Source: Candidatus Brevefilum sp. (lineage in GTDB: Bacteria; Chloroflexota; Anaerolineae; Anaerolineales; Anaerolineaceae). Taken from it: a stretch of DNA of 46,609 nucleotides. Below, piece after piece: positions 41,964-46,609 of the stretch. The translations under genes and the position numbers were made by a program. The number at the start of each line of letters is the position of its first letter. The stretch's first letter is position 1. The notes beneath the pieces were generated by a model. The model did not search any database. It was not told where the DNA came from and saw only the letters and a list, made by a program, of their open reading frames with translations. Location: contig JARGGB010000019.1 of the NCBI GenBank assembly GCA_029210815.1, positions 1 through 46,609 of the forward strand, in the 5' to 3' direction.

Positions 41964-43331
41964 TTAGTCTTGCGGCCAGGAAGCATCAATTTGCTGCAGA
42001 GCTTCTTCGCGGGTGATGGTACCGCTTACGTAATCGGTCATGTACTTCCAGAAGGTCCCTGCACCAACTTCGCCGGGCATCAAGTCAGACGCATCAAAAC
42101 GGAAGGTGGTTGCATTGCGAAGGGTTTCAGCTACTCCACGGGTGACGGGATCTTTATACCAATTAAGATCAGCGTCATTATGTGTCAAAATAGCACCACC
42201 CTGTTCAACCCACGCCTTCAGGGATTCACCGGTTGAGAAGTATTGGATTACAGCACGCACTTCAGGTCGATCATTGAAGACACCGTAAATGTCACCAGCA
42301 CCAAGTACAGGCTTTCCGTATTCTTCCTTGATGGGTGGGAAATAGAAGAAGTCATAATCCACACCTGAAACAGCTTCTTCAGGGAAGAAAGTGGTTACAA
42401 AGTTGCCCTGCCGGTTGAACCAGCATTGTGGCGGATCTTCAAACATCGGTTTGGGAGCATCACCAAAGTTAATGGTGGGAATTGCAGCACGGCCGCCATA
42501 GACATAATCATCATTGAACCAAATGGCTTCAATGTAATCTAAGGCTTCATTGACCTGGGGAGAATCAAAGGGCAGTTCGCCAGCAATCCAGGCATCATAA
42601 TCTTCTGGTGGTGCAACACGCAATAGTGTATCTTCTATCCAGTCAGTCATCGTCCAGCCAGTTGCTGCGCCAGATTCAATACCGATGCACCAGGGAGTGT
42701 CACCATCAGATGCAATTTGTTCTGTCAGCGTCATCATCTCATCCCAGGTGGTCGGAACTGTATAACCAGCTTCATCAAATTTCGCTTTTGGATAAAAGAC
42801 AAAGGATTTTCCGTTTGCACGAGCCCAAATACCAGCAACAATTGGGCCATTAGGACCTTCCATGGTTGCAAGATTCTGCAATCCCTCGCTGTAGTTCTCC
42901 TGGATCCAGTCGGGGTCGATGAGTGTTTCCATGTCGATCGCATAACCTTTTTCGACTGCGTATTGGAGTAAGCCAGGCTGCGGGTAGTCAACAATATCGG
43001 GTCGATCGCCACCATCCAAACGGATGTTAATGTTGGCTTCAAATTCTTTGGAGCCTTCATACTGGATATCGATTCCGGTTGCTTCTTCAAAACCAGCGAT
43101 CGAATCATTAAACAACACCTCATCCTGATCTGTGAAAGGACCAGCCATGGTCACAACAGTGCCGTTGTACATACCTGCGTATGCATTGGCAAGTTCCTGA
43201 CCTTGGGGTAAAGCTTCAACAGCCGGTTCTTGTACCTCAGGGGGTTCTGTTGGTTCCGCTTCAGGTGTACATGCACCTAAAATTAGCGAAAAAACAACCA
43301 GAACTGCGACTAATAGAAATTTCTTTTTCAT
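41964..43331 (-). CDS. Sugar ABC transporter substrate-binding lipoprotein (AglE-like)
   Basis: A 455-residue extracytoplasmic binding protein. The signal KKKFLLVAVLVVFSLILGAC has a lipobox (LGAC) with lipidated C20. A short acidic Pro/Glu linker follows. The body shows GTVVTMAGPFTDQDEVLFND and RPDIVDYPQPGLLQYA, as in the family-1 solute-binding proteins for alpha-glucosides. AAGGAG is 11 bases before the ATG. It is first in the ABC operon and is followed by a hairpin before the permeases. The divergent GH31 alpha-glucosidase suggests the ligand is an alpha-linked oligosaccharide. Confidence 0.94.
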   Translation of the reverse strand: MKKKFLLVAVLVVFSLILGACTPEAEPTEPPEVQEPAVEALPQGQELANAYAGMYNGTVVTMAGPFTDQDEVLFNDSIAGFEEATGIDIQYEGSKEFEANINIRLDGGDRPDIVDYPQPGLLQYAVEKGYAIDMETLIDPDWIQENYSEGLQNLATMEGPNGPIVAGIWARANGKSFVFYPKAKFDEAGYTVPTTWDEMMTLTEQIASDGDTPWCIGIESGAATGWTMTDWIEDTLLRVAPPEDYDAWIAGELPFDSPQVNEALDYIEAIWFNDDYVYGGRAAIPTINFGDAPKPMFEDPPQCWFNRQGNFVTTFFPEEAVSGVDYDFFYFPPIKEEYGKPVLGAGDIYGVFNDRPEVRAVIQYFSTGESLKAWVEQGGAILTHNDADLNWYKDPVTRGVAETLRNATTFRFDASDLMPGEVGAGTFWKYMTDYVSGTITREEALQQIDASWPQD

Positions 43332-43574
43332 GTTAAATCAAACTCCTTCTTTTATCAGTGTATAGGGTAAACATTTGTGCTTACTTTGCATTAACTTCTT
43401 TTTAACAGAACACCTCCTTTAGAATAAAAATTCGATAATACCAAAAAACGGAAAATTAATAATCCAAATCAAAAAATGATTCATGCCGCAAGCCTCACCA
43501 GCCAACCGAATCTCGCCCTAACCTATTTGACTTATAAAACCCACAAATCAAAAATGATCAATAAATTAATCTCC

Positions 43575-43604
43575 ATTTTAATGTCGATATTAAAAACCTG
43601 TCAA
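43575..43604 (-). promoter_or_regulatory. Promoter of the sugar-binding-protein operon
   Basis: On the minus strand a perfect TTGACA (43604-43599) and TAAAAT (43580-43575) are 18 bases apart. Transcription would start near 43568, leaving an unusually long leader of about 235 nt. This is one of the best promoters in the window. Confidence 0.82.
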
Positions 43605-43617
43605 GTGTTAAACGCTT
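43603..43617. promoter_or_regulatory. LacI-type operator overlapping the -35 box
   Basis: AAGTGTTAAACGCTT (on the minus strand AAGCGTTTAACACTT) is a near-perfect 15-bp palindrome, with one mismatched pair. It overlaps the -35 box of the binding-protein promoter, where a repressor would block polymerase. Confidence 0.6.
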
Positions 43618-43647
43618 CATAACATTCTAATAATAAAACTGCTTCTA

Positions 43648-43661
43648 TGGAAGCACTTTCA
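43648..43661. promoter_or_regulatory. LacI/CcpA-type operator, second site
   Basis: TGGAAGCACTTTCA has the TGnAAG...CTTnCA layout of LacI/GalR family and cre sites, with two departures from the cre consensus. It lies about 45 bases upstream of the -35 box, as a second repressor or activator site. No LacI gene is in the window. Confidence 0.55.
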
Positions 43662-43773
43662 TATAATGCCAACTTAACACGTCTTTTCACCTAGACAGTT
43701 TCCATTATAAATATGCTTTTGTTTTATGTCAAATGAAATTTTCTGAAATAATTGTTGTTAATGGATTGTTTCG

Positions 43774-43938
43774 TCAATTACCCCAGACTAACGGTAGGAA
43801 ATATTCAAATAAGCCAGTTGGCGGAAAAGGCATTGGGGTTGCTGTTGGGTAAATGCCGCTTTCATAAATCGCTTGATAGGATTGATTTACATCCACCCTG
43901 CCATATCTGCGCTGATATTCCAATTTAGCGATTTCCAA
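43774..43938 (-). pseudogene. 54-codon open frame, probable gene remnant
   Basis: A frame starting with TTG (43938-43936, directly after a stop) and ending at TGA (43776-43774). Its product looks like a true protein end: a basic helical stretch (EIAKLEYQRRYGRVDVNQSY), then a Pro/Thr stretch (GIYPTATPMPFPPTG), then FEYFLPLVWGN. No ribosome-binding site is visible. I read it as the C-terminal piece of a lost extracytoplasmic protein gene, though a genuine small protein is possible. It lies in the only long gap of the window (43332-43986), which otherwise holds the promoter and operators, an inverted GGCATT/AATGCC pair near 43829-43856, and the GH31 start region. Confidence 0.4.
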
Positions 43939-43986
43939 TTATACTTAATGGCATCATCTACTATAATTTTATAAAAATGAGGGTTC

Positions 43987-46455
43987 ATGTTTGAATTCTT
44001 AAAAATTAACTTCGAATCAAAAGCAAATGCTGATGCAATCATTCAAAACGGTCCGGTCAGATTCACTGTTCTGACCCCAAATCTGATTCGCCTGGAATAT
44101 GATCTGTCCTGCACCTTTGAAGATCGCCCAACCCAGGTCATCTGGCATCGTCAATTCCCAACACCGAAATTCAATAAAACTGTCGATGAAAGTACGATTC
44201 TCATCGAAACCAGCGACCTGGTTATAAGGTATGAAATCAATGAATTTGGTTTTCACGCGGATTTCCTACAAATCACATTAAAAGAAAATCAACAAACATG
44301 GTTTTATGGGCAAGAAAATAACACCAATTTAAAGGGCACAGTTCGAACTTTGGATCGGGTTAACGGCGCGATTCCCCTGAACCCGGGACTGATCTCAAGA
44401 TCAGGATGGGCGCTTGTCGATGACAGCAATTCCCTGGTCATCAATCGTGAAGGATGGATCGAGTGTCGTTCATCACCCCCAGGAACAAAAGATTTATATT
44501 TTTTGGGATATGGCAGTAATTTCACGCAATGTATCATAGATTTTCAAAAGCTTTCCGGTCGAGTACCCATCCTCCCCCGTTTTGCCCTTGGCAATTGGTG
44601 GAGCAGATACTGGGCTTATCACCAGGATGAATTGCTTGAGCTGATGTACGACTTTAAAGAACGAGATATTCCCCTGTCTGTATGCATTGTTGATATGGAT
44701 TGGCATATTGTCGACACAGGAAACGAAAGCTCGGGATGGACCGGTTACTCCTGGAATCCAGAGCTCTTCCCTGACCCCGAAAGCTTCATCAAAGAACTTC
44801 ATCAAATGGGTTTAAAGACTGCCCTCAACCTGCATCCTGCCCTGGGTGTCTATCCCCATGAAACAGGATATGAGGAAATGGCGAGAAGGATGGGTATTGA
44901 TCCCAAATCACAAGAATCGATCCCATTTGATATTGCAGACCCTGAGTTTACAAAAGCTTATTTCGAGGTTCTCCATTATCCTCTTGAAGATATGGGGGTG
45001 GATTTTTGGTGGCTGGATTGGCAGCAAGGGACTCAGACGGCAATTCAAGGGTTGGATCCCTTATTCTGGTTAAACCACCTCCACTTCTTTAATCGTGCAA
45101 GAGATGGGGCAACAAGACCCTTCATATTTTCACGTTGGGGCGGCCTGGGAAGCCAGAGATACCCGATTGGCTTCTCCGGGGATACTTATGTCACGTGGGA
45201 CACCCTTCAATTTCAACCCTATTTCACAGCAACCGCAGCAAACGTCGGTTACGGTTGGTGGAGCCATGATATCGGCGGACATATGGGTGGTGTTGAAGAG
45301 CCAGAGCTTTTCACACGCTGGGTTCAATATGGCGTTTTCAGTCCAATATTCAGAATGCACTGCACGAACAACCCCTACCACGAACGTCGACCATGGGGAT
45401 ATGATGCCGAAACAGAACGTATCACCACCCAAGCCATGCAATTAAGACACGCCCTAATTCCTTACCTTTACACGGCGGCATGGAAAAATTACAAAGAAGG
45501 CATTTTACCCATTCGCCCTATGTACCATCCGTATCCTCACGATGAGAGCGCTTATCAATGCCCAAACCAGTACACCTTTGGAAGTGAACTCATTGCAGCA
45601 CCATTCACCACACCCCGTGATGAGGATACACGTCTCAGCCGCAATATTGTCTGGCTACCTGAAGGAGATTGGTTTGACTTTTTCACCGATGAATACTTCT
45701 CGGGCGGTGGTTGGTATGCAGTTTATGGTGATTTACATAGAATTCCCGTTTTTGCAAAAGCAGGAGCCATTATCCCCTTATGCCCTAGCCTTGGGAGGGC
45801 GAGCATCGAACTGCCTGACACCCTGACGATCAACATTTTCCCTGGCGCAGATAACAACTTCACGCTTTATGAAGATGACGGCGAAACACTGGCATATCAG
45901 GATGGCAAATATGCATTAACCAACTTCATGTTGCAATGGGAAGATAATGAAAGCGTGTTCACCATTGATCCTGTTATTGGTGAAAAAGATCTCCTGTCTT
46001 CAAATAGGATTTTTAAATTAATTTTTCATGCAATCAAAGCGCCTGATAACATTCAAGTACGCATTAACGGCAAAGATATTGAGATTTCTAAGAACTACAA
46101 TTATGAAACCGAGCAGTTAATTCTTTCGGACATTGTTTTATCTGTAGATGAACAATTGAAGGTCGGGATTAGAGGACCTAATCGATTCTGTTCAAAGGGC
46201 AATCGCAAAAAAGAAAGCATCTTAAATATGCTGAAAACATTTAAGATGAATTCCTATATCAAACAAGCATTGGACTTTCGGATCGACCAATTAATTAACA
46301 ATCCTGGGATCCTTCTTGAATTTGCAGACCGTATGTCAGACAGCCACATCCTTGCACTCGTTGAAACATGGTTGGGCAGACAGGATGAAAAAATAATTTC
46401 TGATCCAGAAGAAGCCTTACAGAAGATCATAAACACACTTTACCACTCTAAATAA
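43987..46455 (+). CDS. Glycoside hydrolase family 31 alpha-glucosidase (or alpha-xylosidase)
   Basis: An 822-residue cytoplasmic enzyme without a signal peptide. The N-terminal beta-sandwich (about 1-190) leads into the (beta/alpha)8 barrel. The barrel has VCIVDMDWH (232-240), nucleophile D344 in FWWLDWQQGTQ, and acid/base D399 in GFSGDTYVTWDTL. The substrate-pocket motif is GYGWWSHDIGGHMGG, followed by RMHCTNNPYHERRPW. Beta-sandwich C-terminal domains follow (ending near 740), and then about 80 helical residues not typical of the family. It should hydrolyse the alpha-glucoside imported by the divergent ABC system. A -10 TATAAT (43962-43967) lies 19 bases before the ATG. Confidence 0.95.
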   Translation: MFEFLKINFESKANADAIIQNGPVRFTVLTPNLIRLEYDLSCTFEDRPTQVIWHRQFPTPKFNKTVDESTILIETSDLVIRYEINEFGFHADFLQITLKENQQTWFYGQENNTNLKGTVRTLDRVNGAIPLNPGLISRSGWALVDDSNSLVINREGWIECRSSPPGTKDLYFLGYGSNFTQCIIDFQKLSGRVPILPRFALGNWWSRYWAYHQDELLELMYDFKERDIPLSVCIVDMDWHIVDTGNESSGWTGYSWNPELFPDPESFIKELHQMGLKTALNLHPALGVYPHETGYEEMARRMGIDPKSQESIPFDIADPEFTKAYFEVLHYPLEDMGVDFWWLDWQQGTQTAIQGLDPLFWLNHLHFFNRARDGATRPFIFSRWGGLGSQRYPIGFSGDTYVTWDTLQFQPYFTATAANVGYGWWSHDIGGHMGGVEEPELFTRWVQYGVFSPIFRMHCTNNPYHERRPWGYDAETERITTQAMQLRHALIPYLYTAAWKNYKEGILPIRPMYHPYPHDESAYQCPNQYTFGSELIAAPFTTPRDEDTRLSRNIVWLPEGDWFDFFTDEYFSGGGWYAVYGDLHRIPVFAKAGAIIPLCPSLGRASIELPDTLTINIFPGADNNFTLYEDDGETLAYQDGKYALTNFMLQWEDNESVFTIDPVIGEKDLLSSNRIFKLIFHAIKAPDNIQVRINGKDIEISKNYNYETEQLILSDIVLSVDEQLKVGIRGPNRFCSKGNRKKESILNMLKTFKMNSYIKQALDFRIDQLINNPGILLEFADRMSDSHILALVETWLGRQDEKIISDPEEALQKIINTLYHSK

Positions 46456-46463
46456 TTTAAGAA

Positions 46464-46594
46464 GTCAAGACCACCCGCAAAGCGGGTGGCTTGACCCAGC
46501 CCTAGAAGGGCTTGTTACTGGCAGCACCTAAAAGTGCTGCTTTCACTTTGTTCAAGCCGTGTGCATTGATTACCTAGCTAACCCCTAAAGGGGT
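46464..46594. repeat. Cluster of four consecutive hairpins downstream of GH31
   Basis: Hairpin 1 is GTCAAG-A-CCACCCGC (46464-46478), loop AAA, GCGGGTGG-CTTGAC (46482-46495), 14 pairs with one bulged A. Hairpin 2 is AGCCCT/AGGGCT (46498-46512). Hairpin 3 is GCAGCAC/GTGCTGC (46521-46540). Hairpin 4 is ACCCC/GGGGT (46581-46594). None has a good T-run. The set resembles the structured ends of IS200/IS605-type elements or REP-like palindromes. A plain terminator of the GH31 gene is possible for hairpin 1. Confidence 0.6.
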
Positions 46595-46609
46595 CTTCAT
46601 TCTCTTTGA

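Noticed and set aside
1-46609. CRISPR arrays, toxin-antitoxin pairs and restriction or other defence genes
   Set aside because: No evenly spaced direct repeats were seen, and no protein carries nuclease, toxin or Cas motifs apart from RNase III.

Overview
This window reads as a chromosomal segment of a bacterium from the phylum Chloroflexota, most probably class Anaerolineae. This placement is an inference from protein character and gene content: Thr/Pro-rich extracytoplasmic linkers, a fused [2Fe-2S]/FAD/ferredoxin amino-acid dehydrogenase, YtxH and 4-TM holin-like proteins, and an alpha-glucoside type ABC cluster without its own ATPase. I saw no 16S rRNA or other decisive marker. Most of the window is housekeeping. 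I see no phage, CRISPR array or defence island.

Layout. (1) 1-5757, minus strand: tRNA-Leu(UAG), tig, clpP, a HAD-IIA phosphatase, rlmN, ftsY and prfB form one tightly packed run serving protein synthesis, folding, targeting and turnover. prfB is cut by the window edge and carries the classical +1 programmed frameshift. (2) 5845-12570, plus strand: a small unknown gene, a two-gene flavoprotein amino-acid/amine dehydrogenase with a HAD phosphatase, and a long Rel/SpoT protein. (3) 12680-18597, plus strand: an acidic Cys4 mini-protein, an unknown protein, an Asp23-family protein, nusB, a large multi-domain lipoprotein that looks like an inactive glycosidase, and ATP-type PEP carboxykinase. (4) 18866-24751: a MurA with Asp in place of the fosfomycin-target Cys, then (minus) thioredoxin, diacylglycerol kinase-like and DegV, then (plus) two helix-turn-helix-like unknowns, tRNA-Arg(UCU) and a YvlD-type membrane protein. 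(5) 24841-27415: rpsF-ssb-rpsR-parvulin operon with a convincing S6:S18-type leader RNA. (6) 27526-33815: rnc-smc (minus) divergent from scpA and two small envelope genes (plus). (7) 33862-35602: Nnr NAD(P)HX repair enzyme divergent from tRNA-Asp(GUC), with overlapping promoters. (8) 35717-46455: two MFS transporters, then a sugar ABC cluster (binding protein, two permeases, and a third truncated permease) divergent from a GH31 alpha-glucosidase, with LacI-type operators over the binding-protein promoter. The window ends in four consecutive hairpins.

How the parts work together: regions 1, 5 and 6 are core information processing (translation termination, co-translational targeting, chaperone and protease, rRNA methylation, chromosome condensation). 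Region 8 looks like an inducible oligosaccharide uptake and hydrolysis module, probably alpha-linked glucosides, that relies on an ATPase encoded elsewhere. Terminators are easy to see at most transcription-unit ends. The only stretch over 300 bases without an obvious full gene is 43332-43986. It holds a promoter, two operators and a 54-codon gene remnant.

I found no clearly new multi-gene system. The best leads are the multi-winged-helix protein pair (22149-24181), the pseudo-glycosidase lipoprotein, the rnc leader hairpins, the non-canonical start of the diacylglycerol kinase gene, an EXDD motif in an HD-intact Rel protein, and the terminal hairpin cluster.
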